Both the position numbers and the translations under genes were made by a program. A stretch of DNA of 6,943 nt from the NCBI GenBank assembly GCA_034437895.1, contig DAOTTO010000155.1, positions 1 through 6,943 on the forward strand. Reading direction: 5' to 3'. The stretch comes from JANRLJ01 sp034437895 (lineage in GTDB: Bacteria > Chloroflexota > Anaerolineae > Aggregatilineales > Phototrophicaceae). Below the pieces are notes generated by a model. That model had not been told where the DNA came from. It saw only the letters and a list, made by a program, of their open reading frames with translations, and did not search any database. This document shows positions 1 to 4,959 of the stretch, one piece after another (positions within the stretch are counted from its first letter, which is position 1; each line of letters begins with the position of its first letter).

Positions 1-363
1 GGGGATAACCTGCTGGGCGCTCACTAATGCGCCGACCACATTGGCATGAAACTCTTCGAGAAGTGTGTCCACTTCTAATTTTGAAGGCTGACTTTGCTGA
101 AGGACGGCGACATTATAAACCAAGACATCCGGTGAGCCGTAACGCCCAGCAATTTCGGAAAACGCATCCCGAAGCGAAGTTGGGTTAGCGGCATCCGCCA
201 CCATAGTCACCGCGTTCTCGCCGATTTCGACTGCGCCTGCTGTTAAGGTTTCCTGCCGCCGTGCCATCAAAATTGGGCGATAACCTTCTCGTGCGAATCG
301 CTTGGCAACCGCCAAACCCACACCCGGCCCCGCACCCACTACCGCGATAATTTTTTCAGACAT
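1..363 (-). CDS. SDR family oxidoreductase, N-terminal part (runs off left edge)
   Basis: The reading frame is open from the ATG at 363 to the window edge (121 codons), so the C-terminal half is missing. The product starts MSEKIIAVVGAGPGVG, a beta strand followed by the glycine-rich dinucleotide-binding loop of the Rossmann fold (residues about 5-20). It continues with an ILMARR stretch (about 31-36), where an arginine pair after strand 2 usually favours NADP(H). A VADAANP segment follows, then VLVYNVAV in the place of the family's NNAG motif. These mark a short-chain dehydrogenase/reductase, presumably cytoplasmic. The catalytic Tyr-x-x-x-Lys lies outside the window, so activity and substrate cannot be judged. 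An in-frame ATG at 378 would add five residues (MEWIK). I prefer 363 because the Rossmann strand then starts at the usual place and a weak GGA lies five bases upstream. It follows the small gene at 535-690 on the same strand but is separated from it by a terminator. Confidence 0.88.
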   Translation of the reverse strand, partial: MSEKIIAVVGAGPGVGLAVAKRFAREGYRPILMARRQETLTAGAVEIGENAVTMVADAANPTSLRDAFSEIAGRYGSPDVLVYNVAVLQQSQPSKLEVDTLLEEFHANVVGALVSAQQVIP

Positions 364-464
364 TTTTATCCATTCCATCCGTTAATCAATAAACACTTAG
401 AAAACCCGTTACTTCCCATTTGATGCGCTGCCTGATGATATTCTTACACCTGCGACAGAGAATC

Positions 465-510
465 AAAACGCCCCCAGTCGCCGTAATTGACCAGGGGCGT
501 GTTTTATTTT
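465..510. terminator. Strong hairpin, probable bidirectional intrinsic terminator
   Basis: Arms 468-479 (ACGCCCCCAGTC) and 489-500 (GACCAGGGGCGT) form 12 consecutive pairs, two of them G-T wobbles on the minus-strand transcript, around a 9-base loop. On the minus strand the stem is followed by TTTTGATT, suiting termination after the 51-aa gene whose stop is at 535-537. On the plus strand it is followed by an even more T-rich tail (GTTTTATTTTTATATTTT), but no plus-strand gene lies upstream to need it within the window. Confidence 0.75.
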
Positions 511-534
511 TATATTTTGGGGCGGCGCAGGTGT

Positions 535-690
535 TTACTTGCGCGGCTTGAGGATGATGATGTGGCGGCGGATTTGATCTTTGTAATCCGCGATGATCTC
601 CGTTACGGCACGTTGGATGCCGCTTTGATATTTGGGGTCATTCTGCCGAGCCTGATGGAGCTTAATCGCTACGTAGTCATTGATGAGCAT
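535..690 (-). CDS. Small protein of unknown function, 51 aa
   Basis: ATG at 690 to TAA at 535-537. The product starts MLINDYVAIKLHQARQ and ends HIIILKPRK. It is charged, mostly helical in character, rich in Lys/Arg/Gln/Ile and free of cysteine. There is no signal peptide or membrane segment, so a soluble cytoplasmic protein is likely. I do not recognise the family. Evidence that it is real: a good ribosome binding site (AAGGAG at 700-705, nine bases before the ATG), a promoter-like pair upstream (745-773) and a strong terminator 25 bases downstream. The competing plus-strand frame over the same bases starts with a TTG inside the terminator hairpin and has no ribosome binding site. The gene is divergent from tetR, so a shared regulatory region and control by that repressor are possible. 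A small DNA- or nucleic-acid-binding protein would fit the basic tail, but that is a guess. Confidence 0.68.
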   Translation of the reverse strand: MLINDYVAIKLHQARQNDPKYQSGIQRAVTEIIADYKDQIRRHIIILKPRK

Positions 691-717
691 TTTGCACTTC
701 TCCTTACATTACACTGA

Positions 718-738
718 GTGGTTATTTTGCTTAACCAC
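718..738. promoter_or_regulatory. Perfect 7-bp inverted repeat in the leader of the 51-aa gene
   Basis: GTGGTTA (718-724) and TAACCAC (732-738) are perfect inverted arms around a 7-base spacer. They sit just downstream of the predicted minus-strand -10 box at 745-750, covering roughly the first 20 transcribed bases of the small gene. The repeat could be an operator for a dimeric regulator or a 5'-end stem-loop that stabilises the mRNA. It does not match the probable operator in front of tetR (856-867), so a different regulator would be implied. Confidence 0.5.
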
Positions 739-744
739 ACCCTC

Positions 745-773
745 ATCATACGATACTCAGGCAATCTATACAA
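745..773 (-). promoter_or_regulatory. Probable sigma70-type promoter of the 51-aa gene
   Basis: Read on the minus strand, TTGTAT (768-773) and TATGAT (745-750) are separated by 17 bases. The -10 box is a five-of-six match to the consensus; the -35 box matches only its TTG half. The start site would fall near 738, giving a leader of about 48 bases. Confidence 0.45.
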
Positions 774-822
774 TGAGTCCATCCATAGCCATTATGCAAC
801 TTTAACAAACTCATCATGGTTG

Positions 823-851
823 TTGACAAAATCTTAAATTCGACATAGTAT
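823..851 (+). promoter_or_regulatory. Probable sigma70-type promoter of tetR
   Basis: A perfect TTGACA at 823-828 is followed after exactly 17 bases by TAGTAT at 846-851, a four-of-six -10 box. Transcription would start around 858, inside the probable operator at 856-867. The leader would be about 30 bases. Confidence 0.65.
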
Positions 852-855
852 AAAA

Positions 856-867
856 CCAACCAGTCGG
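856..867. promoter_or_regulatory. Probable TetR-family autoregulatory operator
   Basis: CCAACCAGTCGG has the symmetric core CCnAC-nn-GTnGG: 5 bp per half around a 2-bp centre, with one mismatch per half. This resembles the CCGAC/GTCGG-type palindromes seen in front of many TetR-family genes. It lies immediately after the -10 box of tetR, where a bound dimer would block transcription. No second copy is visible in front of the divergent small gene. Confidence 0.5.
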
Positions 868-886
868 CACTTTATTGGAGATCATC

Positions 887-1477
887 ATGAGTAAGGGAGA
901 AAGTACCAAACAGGCGATTGTGGCACAGGCGGCGAAGGTGTTTAACGTCTATGGCTATGTGGGTACGTCGATGGATGCGCTGACAGCCGCCACCCACTTG
1001 ACCAAAGGCGGAATCTATAACCATTTCGGCAGTAAAGAGGCATTGGCCTTAGCCGCGCTTGATTATTCCGTCAATCTTGCGAGGGAACGTTTTAAGGAAA
1101 TCGCCGCAGGCAAGCGCGATACCCGTGAACGGCTGCTGGCTGTTGTTACTCTGTTTCGCAGCATTATTGATGAACCGATGTTCGAGGGCGGTTGTCCGAT
1201 TTTGAATACGGCTGTAGAAGCCGATGATACCAACCCAGCGCTGCGGGCGCGGGCGCAAAAGGCACTTGATGATTGGCGCGACTATATCATGCAGACTCTT
1301 GTACGCGGCGCGGAACTCGGCACAGTGCGTCCCGGTGTTGACCCAGACGCTGTTGCTACGATCATTTTAGCGACATTAGAGGGGGGCGTGATGTTGAGTA
1401 AATTGTATGGCGACAGCCGTCATATTGCCCACGTCGCGGAGCATTTGGCGCACTATATCGACTCGTTGGTGATGTGA
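887..1477 (+). CDS. TetR/AcrR family transcriptional regulator
   Basis: This 196-aa protein has the usual TetR length. The N-terminal helix-turn-helix domain spans about residues 7-52, with the recognition region GTSMDALTAATHLTKGGIY followed by the typical NHFGSKEALA. The C-terminal ligand-binding and dimerisation domain carries GGCPILNTAVEADD (101-114), a motif I associate with the YxaF/LmrA-like branch. Its only cysteine is Cys103. That residue could sense electrophiles or oxidants, as a cysteine does in NemR, but this is inference. I chose the ATG at 887 because GGAG at 877-880 lies six bases upstream; a TTG four codons earlier overlaps that ribosome binding site. A good promoter and a palindrome at 856-867 suggest self-repression. 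It is the first gene of a unit with the SGNH hydrolase 42 bp downstream, and divergent from the 51-aa gene. The ligand is unknown. Confidence 0.93.
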   Translation: MSKGESTKQAIVAQAAKVFNVYGYVGTSMDALTAATHLTKGGIYNHFGSKEALALAALDYSVNLARERFKEIAAGKRDTRERLLAVVTLFRSIIDEPMFEGGCPILNTAVEADDTNPALRARAQKALDDWRDYIMQTLVRGAELGTVRPGVDPDAVATIILATLEGGVMLSKLYGDSRHIAHVAEHLAHYIDSLVM

Positions 1478-1486
1478 GTTTTTAGG

Positions 1487-1501
1487 GGCGGATGATCCGC
1501 C
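1487..1501. other. Intercistronic hairpin between tetR and the SGNH hydrolase gene
   Basis: GGCGGA (1487-1492) and TCCGCC (1496-1501) are perfect 6-bp arms with a TGA loop. The hairpin ends six bases before the ribosome binding site of the next gene (AAGGGG, 1507-1512). No T-run follows on the plus strand, so it is not a normal terminator. It could mark an mRNA processing or attenuation point, or limit access to the binding site. Confidence 0.5.
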
Positions 1502-1519
1502 GGAAAAAGGGGTATAGCG

Positions 1520-2116
1520 ATGACCTGGCAGCATTTTGTCGCCTTGGGCGATAGTTTAACCGAAGGCATTGGCGATCATGTTGAGGGCATAGAAACGATG
1601 AGTTGGGCGGATCGGGTCGCGCAGGTGCTACATCCGATGCGTTACACCAATCTCGCCAAACGTGGGCAGACCAGCGATGAAGTGATCGCCACGCAGTTGC
1701 AAACGGCCTTTGCGCTCCAGGCGGATTTAGTCAGCGTGTTGATGGGCGGCAATGATGACCGTAACCCGGATTGGAAAATTGAAGATTTTCATACCAATTT
1801 GCACGTTGTCCTGCGGGCGCTTAGTTATTCCGGCGCACAGCTTATCACGATGACGATGGTCGATATTTCGCCGCTGCTGCCTGAGTGGTATCTGCCCAAA
1901 TTCGAGGTTTTAGGCGGACGCATCCGTGCCATTAACGACTCGGTTCGGCGTATTAGTCCACAATATGATGCAATTTGCGTGGATTTAGAAACACATCCGC
2001 AGGTACAGCAGCAGGCCACCCTCAGCGCTGATTATTTGCATCCGAACATGCTCGGCTATCAGCGTATCGCGGCGGAAGTCGTGCGCCAACTCGAAATTCA
2101 TTTTGTCCATGAGTAA
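1520..2116 (+). CDS. SGNH/GDSL-family hydrolase (esterase/lipase-like)
   Basis: This 198-aa protein has all the SGNH blocks. Block I is FVALGDSLTEG with nucleophile Ser12. Block II is NLAKRGQTSDEV with Gly49. Block III is MGGNDD with Asn78, Ser12/Gly49/Asn78 forming the oxyanion hole. Block V is DYLHPNMLGY with Asp171 and His174 in the DxxH arrangement. The fold hydrolyses esters or acyl groups; substrates vary widely and cannot be read here. There is no signal peptide, so a cytoplasmic enzyme is likely, unlike the exported lipases and TesA-type members. The start is supported by AAGGGG at 1507-1512, seven bases before the ATG. It lies 42 bp after tetR on the same strand with no terminator between, so the two are probably co-transcribed and the regulator may control its expression. 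Confidence 0.93.
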   Translation: MTWQHFVALGDSLTEGIGDHVEGIETMSWADRVAQVLHPMRYTNLAKRGQTSDEVIATQLQTAFALQADLVSVLMGGNDDRNPDWKIEDFHTNLHVVLRALSYSGAQLITMTMVDISPLLPEWYLPKFEVLGGRIRAINDSVRRISPQYDAICVDLETHPQVQQQATLSADYLHPNMLGYQRIAAEVVRQLEIHFVHE

Positions 2117-2164
2117 CCAGAGGGTAAATACCTCAAAATGGGACATACAGCTTAAAGGATTTTT

Positions 2165-2302
2165 AGAGCGAAGAGCGAAGATTAAACGCCAAGAACGCCA
2201 AGAATTGCAAAGTGTTTTCAGATATAGAGCAAACGCGAAGGACACAAAGAAAACGAAGCTGTAACCTTTTCCCCTTGGTTCGCTTTGCACCTTTGCGGTT
2301 TG
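2165..2302. repeat. Degenerate interspersed repeat region between SGNH and thioesterase genes
   Basis: The left part holds two tandem copies of AGAGCGA (2165-2178) and two tandem copies of ACGCCAAGA (2186-2203). The right end (2275-2302), read in reverse complement, starts AAACCGCAAAGGTGCAAAG, the same style as the left end (AAACGCCAAGAACGCCAAG from 2184). The block is therefore an imperfect inverted repeat of about 120 bp. Related motifs occur at 3084-3101 and 6811-6864. I see no gene here: the open frame upstream of the thioesterase ATG is only repeat sequence. Confidence 0.6.
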
Positions 2303-2346
2303 TATTGATAGCAATGGTCATCCAATGGTTTTTAGAAGGAGACTTT

Positions 2347-2817
2347 ATGACAGAATCACTCCCAACCCAAGAACGCAGCCATACGTTACATTGGCAAGAC
2401 CCGATGATTGGCGCTCAAGCGGCTAAGACGATGGCAAACGGCGAAATCCCGCCCGCCCCGATTGCGGTCTTGATGAATATGCAGCCGATTGAGGTTGAAC
2501 ATGGGCGCGTGGTCTTTAGCGCCAATCCAGCCGAATATCACTACAACCCGATTGGGACAGTACGCGGCGGATTCGCGGCAACCGTTTTGGATTCCGCGCT
2601 GGGGTGCGCTGTGCATTCCGCACTTCCCGCTGGAACGGGTTATAGCACGGCTGAACTGCATGTCAATTACATCCGCCCGATTACGGCAAAAACAGGCGAA
2701 CTGCGCTGCGAAGGCAAGGTCATCCACGCTGGCAGCCGAGTCGCTACCGCCGAAGCCCGACTGACCGATTCCAACGGCAAACTTTATGCCCACGCGACGA
2801 CGACTTGCATCTATTGA
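2347..2817 (+). CDS. PaaI-type hotdog-fold thioesterase
   Basis: This 156-aa protein has a typical length for a single-domain hotdog acyl-CoA thioesterase, expected to be cytoplasmic and oligomeric. The signature region is NPIGTVRGGFAATVLDSALG (67-86), with the conserved aspartate at Asp82 in the long helix. It is followed by AELHVNYIRPI (102-112) and the closing strands VATAEARLTDSNGKLYAHAT (132-151). The usual HGG triplet reads Arg73-Gly-Gly. A histidine at this place is common in the family, so the change could alter or weaken catalysis. I chose the ATG at 2347 because AAGGAG (2336-2341) lies five bases upstream and the protein then starts like its relatives; the 45 codons open in front of it are repeat sequence. 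The gene lies 230 bp after the SGNH hydrolase, so it probably has its own transcript. Its stop abuts the remnant of a second hotdog gene. The acyl substrate is unknown. Confidence 0.9.
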   Translation: MTESLPTQERSHTLHWQDPMIGAQAAKTMANGEIPPAPIAVLMNMQPIEVEHGRVVFSANPAEYHYNPIGTVRGGFAATVLDSALGCAVHSALPAGTGYSTAELHVNYIRPITAKTGELRCEGKVIHAGSRVATAEARLTDSNGKLYAHATTTCIY

Positions 2818-2938
2818 AGTCCTCGCCACGATCACAGATCGCACCCGCCGCCAGATTTTCATGACGGCACAGGTGATGAATCCGGCTGGAAAAGTGGTCG
2901 CGTTGTGCCATGCCACCTGTATGCTCTTGGGGGAATAA
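2816..2938 (+). pseudogene. C-terminal remnant of a second hotdog thioesterase
   Basis: Starting one base into the thioesterase stop codon, in the +1 frame, 40 sense codons end in TAA. They read EVLATITDRTRRQIFMTAQV, then MNPAGKVVALCHATCMLLGE. This is the closing-strand half of a hotdog domain: a charged strand with TRR, a turn with PAGK, and a final strand with ATC. It parallels the end of the intact gene (DSNGKLYAHATTTC). The N-terminal two thirds, including the HGG and Asp region, are absent, and there is no ribosome binding site or sensible start. The likely history is two tandem hotdog genes, the second losing its front by deletion. A +1 frameshift at the stop (TAT-T-GAA) would append these residues to the intact protein, but would duplicate strands it already has. 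Confidence 0.7.
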
Positions 2939-2961
2939 AGACGCGGTAAAGGTTGCCGTGA

Positions 2962-3010
2962 TGGGTATATCTCGTGTTGGCGAGTAGCGCGATTCGGCGA
3001 ATCACGCCCA
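2962..3010. repeat. Compact two-hairpin palindrome
   Basis: An outer TGGG/CCCA pair (2962-2965, 3007-3010) encloses two hairpins. The first is CTCG-6 nt-CGAG (2971-2984). The second is CGCGATTC-GGC-GAATCACG (2988-3006), with seven of eight positions paired. No T-run follows on either side, so it is unlikely to be a simple terminator. A separate perfect 6-bp inverted repeat, ATTGTA-ACTCC-TACAAT, lies at 3017-3033. Both are in the non-coding gap after the thioesterase remnant and may be interspersed repeat units. Confidence 0.4.
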
Positions 3011-3083
3011 GAAATAATTGTAACTCCTACAATCAGGATAATCGCACTAAATTTTTTGGCATAGTTCATAAAAGTCGAAATCT

Positions 3084-3101
3084 AACCACCAAGGCGCAAA
3101 G
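3084..3101 (+). repeat. Single arm of the AACCACCAAG-type interspersed repeat
   Basis: AACCACCAAGGCGCAAAG is one arm of the repeat type whose paired form is seen at 6811-6864. No matching inverted arm is visible nearby. The rest of the gap from 2939 to 3319 holds the palindromes at 2962-3033 and the element at 3188-3246; I see no gene in it. Confidence 0.55.
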
Positions 3102-3187
3102 ATCATAGAGGAAAATAGAAATTCAGGACTTTCGCTGGCCGCATTAAGAACAAGGGGTTATGCTGTTTTACAATTAAATGCGGACAC

Positions 3188-3246
3188 TGTAGGGACGACC
3201 TATGTGTCATTCCCGGCAAGGATGCACACATCGGCCACTCCCTACA
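3188..3246. repeat. TGTAGGGA-bounded palindromic repeat, copy 1
   Basis: This 59-bp element is bounded by perfect 8-bp inverted ends, TGTAGGGA (3188-3195) and TCCCTACA (3239-3246). Inside, CTATGTGT (3200-3207) is near-complementary to ACACATCG (3226-3233), so the whole folds as a long interrupted hairpin. Its reverse complement matches 6721-6777, sharing blocks TGTAGGGA, CGATGTGTGC, GACACATAGGTCG and TCYCTACA. It codes for nothing visible. It lies downstream of the DUF4139 gene stop, where the hairpin could protect or terminate that transcript, although no T-run is present. Confidence 0.75.
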
Positions 3247-3319
3247 ATATCCTTGATTTTAGATACTACCCACAGACTCTATAGAAGATGACTGCGCCGT
3301 GATGACGCTTTTATGACAC

Positions 3320-4810
3320 TTAACGAGGCCAGTTATACTGCACAGTATAGGTAATTACGGCTTCTGCGCCCGGTTCGACCTGTACACGAAATTCAATCGT
3401 GTTGGAATCCAACTGCGTATATTCGGCTGAGGCATTCAGGATTTCCCAATTGCTCCAGCGGAAAAGATGCTCCGGCACACGGATTTCCACTGTTTCATCA
3501 TCCTTGCGGTTGCGGAGGCGAATTTCATAAGTTTCTTGCAGGACGGTATCGCTGACGAGGCGATACTCGGTCTGAATGTGTTCGCCCACCAGATCGAAAG
3601 CGTTGCCCAGATACAACTGCACATCTTCGCCTTCCGGTGTGTGGTCAATTGTATTTTCGCCAATCAACAGCGCCGCGCCGTCGGTATCTTCCTGATATAC
3701 GCGCACCCGTCCGGCAGGCATATCCGCGCCGAGGCCGTTTTCTTCACCCGTCGTAAATTCCAACCAACTCTGCACGTCGGTGATGCCCGTCTGACCGTAA
3801 AATTGGTCGGTGAGGGCATACCCATAATTGTAGTAAGGTGTGCCGCCTTCATAGACGAAGAAGGTCGTTGATGGCACATCCGCGCCCGTAACAAACTCGA
3901 CCTGCTTAGATTCATTATCGGCAATCGTCACCGGGCGGGTGACTTCATAGAGTTGATATTCAAAGAACTCACGTTGGACAGTTTGTGTCGCCTGTTCCAT
4001 AGGCGCAGCCATCGCCATATCATACAGGGCTTCTTCGGCGCGTGCTTCTGGCTGAACACGGTTCAGATTACCCGCGACCAGCTTCAACTGTGCATCATGA
4101 TAGGTCGCACCACTGGTATTATTCAGCGTGACCCATCCGGTTAAATCCAGCGAGGCGTTATCGGCAGCCAGCAGCAGGTTATAATCCGCCGTCCAACTCA
4201 TTCCGCCCGTGAGATAGGTCAGCTCCACTTGTTGATCGCCTGATTGCGCCGCGTTCACCAACCAGCGTAAGGTTGGGCGCGTAATCAGACCTTCGGGCAG
4301 TTCCGGGAAGCGAATATCGCGCACAGACGAAACCGACAGTGACACGATTTGGCCTTCGTCGGTACGTAAGATGATCTCGCCGTTGCGTCCGCTTAAAAGC
4401 TGCCCGGAAAATTCCGCGCCATCTAGCAGAGTCGTCACTTCGATGCGCTCATCCAAATAACGCTCCAACAGGGCAGCGCTGTTGACCAGATCATAAATGT
4501 AATTCTGCTCCAATACATACGTCCCGGTTGGGTCAGTGATTGAAGCAAAATTGACCGAAGTCGCGTCGATGCTAGCAGCGACATCGGTAAAATCGACGGT
4601 GTTTAGGCCACCCGTAAAGCTGAAGGTTCGGCGATCCTGAATCAGGGCGGTTCCGGCATTATAGACCGTTACGGCGACTCCGTTACTCACAGATTCAGGG
4701 GCGGGGGTGGCTTCCGGTGTCGCGTCTTGGGCGCTGGCGAGGATTCCGCCGAGCAGCACCAACATGACACACGTCACCAGTACGATGGTGATGAAGGTTG
4801 ATTTTCGCAT
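3320..4810 (-). CDS. Exported DUF4139 domain-containing protein
   Basis: This 496-aa protein starts MRKSTFITIVLVTC, a Sec signal peptide with probable cleavage after ALA-type residues near 27 (ASA-QD). A Thr/Pro-rich linker follows (30-40). Residues about 45-125 form an N-terminal beta region. Residues 128-162 (LLDGAEFSGQLLSG onward) look like a small SH3/Sm-like barrel. From about 180 comes the DUF4139 region, with PTLRWLV (179-185), YEVTRPVTIADNESKQV (288-304), AGRVRVYQEDTDG (366-378), LLIGENTIDHTPEGEDV (381-397) and RLRNRKDDE (431-439). Function in this family is not established. The only cysteine is in the signal peptide and there is no C-terminal anchor, so secretion is likely. The ATG at 4810 is preceded by AAAAAGGAAAG about eight bases upstream, directly abutting a heptamer array. 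It lies 149 bp after the cysteine-repeat protein gene on the same strand and may share its transcript. Confidence 0.9.
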   Translation of the reverse strand: MRKSTFITIVLVTCVMLVLLGGILASAQDATPEATPAPESVSNGVAVTVYNAGTALIQDRRTFSFTGGLNTVDFTDVAASIDATSVNFASITDPTGTYVLEQNYIYDLVNSAALLERYLDERIEVTTLLDGAEFSGQLLSGRNGEIILRTDEGQIVSLSVSSVRDIRFPELPEGLITRPTLRWLVNAAQSGDQQVELTYLTGGMSWTADYNLLLAADNASLDLTGWVTLNNTSGATYHDAQLKLVAGNLNRVQPEARAEEALYDMAMAAPMEQATQTVQREFFEYQLYEVTRPVTIADNESKQVEFVTGADVPSTTFFVYEGGTPYYNYGYALTDQFYGQTGITDVQSWLEFTTGEENGLGADMPAGRVRVYQEDTDGAALLIGENTIDHTPEGEDVQLYLGNAFDLVGEHIQTEYRLVSDTVLQETYEIRLRNRKDDETVEIRVPEHLFRWSNWEILNASAEYTQLDSNTIEFRVQVEPGAEAVITYTVQYNWPR

Positions 4811-4824
4811 GAGGTATCTTTCCT

Positions 4825-4859
4825 TTTTAGCTTTTAGCTTTTAGCTTTTAGCTTTTAGC
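4825..4859. repeat. Five perfect copies of a heptamer, TTTTAGC (minus strand GCTAAAA)
   Basis: Units are 4825-4831, 4832-4838, 4839-4845, 4846-4852 and 4853-4859, all identical. A further degenerate unit (CGTCAGC) follows to 4866. On the minus strand the last unit runs straight into the AAGGAAAG ribosome binding site of the DUF4139 gene, 15 bases before its ATG. A change in copy number would therefore alter that gene's leader. No gene lies here. Confidence 0.95.
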
Positions 4860-4885
4860 CGTCAGCTTGATAAAATGTGTTTCAA

Positions 4886-4920
4886 TGGTAGGAAGTAAGC
4901 GATGTGTCACTCCCATACCA
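4886..4920. repeat. Short hairpin related to the TGTAGGGA element
   Basis: The ends TGGTAGGAAGT and ACTCCCATACCA are imperfect inverted arms: TGGTA pairs with TACCA, and the rest mostly pairs with one bulge. The centre holds GCGATGTGTCACTCCC, close to the CTATGTGTCATTCCC core of copy 1. I read it as a shortened or diverged third member of the family, sitting between two genes that may be co-transcribed. Confidence 0.5.
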
Positions 4921-4925
4921 TTTTT

Positions 4926-4953
4926 ACTCACTACTCAGCACTCATAACTCAGT
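4926..4953. repeat. Degenerate heptamer array, ACTCANN x4
   Basis: Units ACTCACT, ACTCAGC, ACTCATA and ACTCAGT follow each other without gaps, and ACTTCCC (4954-4960) may be a fifth, decayed unit reaching the stop codon of the upstream gene. The same 7-base period as the array at 4825-4859, with a different unit, occurs in one 149-bp gap. Confidence 0.75.
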
Positions 4954-4959
4954 ACTTCC

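Noticed and set aside
487..717. Plus-strand 76-aa frame
   Set aside because: It starts with TTG inside the terminator hairpin, has no ribosome binding site, and lies opposite the better supported 51-aa gene.
875..886. TTG start for tetR at 875
   Set aside because: The TTG overlaps the GGAG ribosome binding site that serves the ATG at 887.
2212..2346. Upstream 45-codon extension of the thioesterase frame
   Set aside because: It consists of repeat sequence; the ATG at 2347 has AAGGAG at proper spacing and gives the normal family length.
2386..3069. Minus-strand 227-aa frame beginning with a signal-peptide-like stretch
   Set aside because: It is antisense to the thioesterase and its remnant, passes through palindromes, and has no recognisable domain or convincing ribosome binding site. 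The hydrophobic start is most likely chance.
3467..3871. Plus-strand 134-aa frame
   Set aside because: It is a shadow opposite the DUF4139 gene, which has a signal peptide and family motifs.
4825..4953. CRISPR array
   Set aside because: The repeats are seven bases with no spacers, so these are simple tandem arrays.
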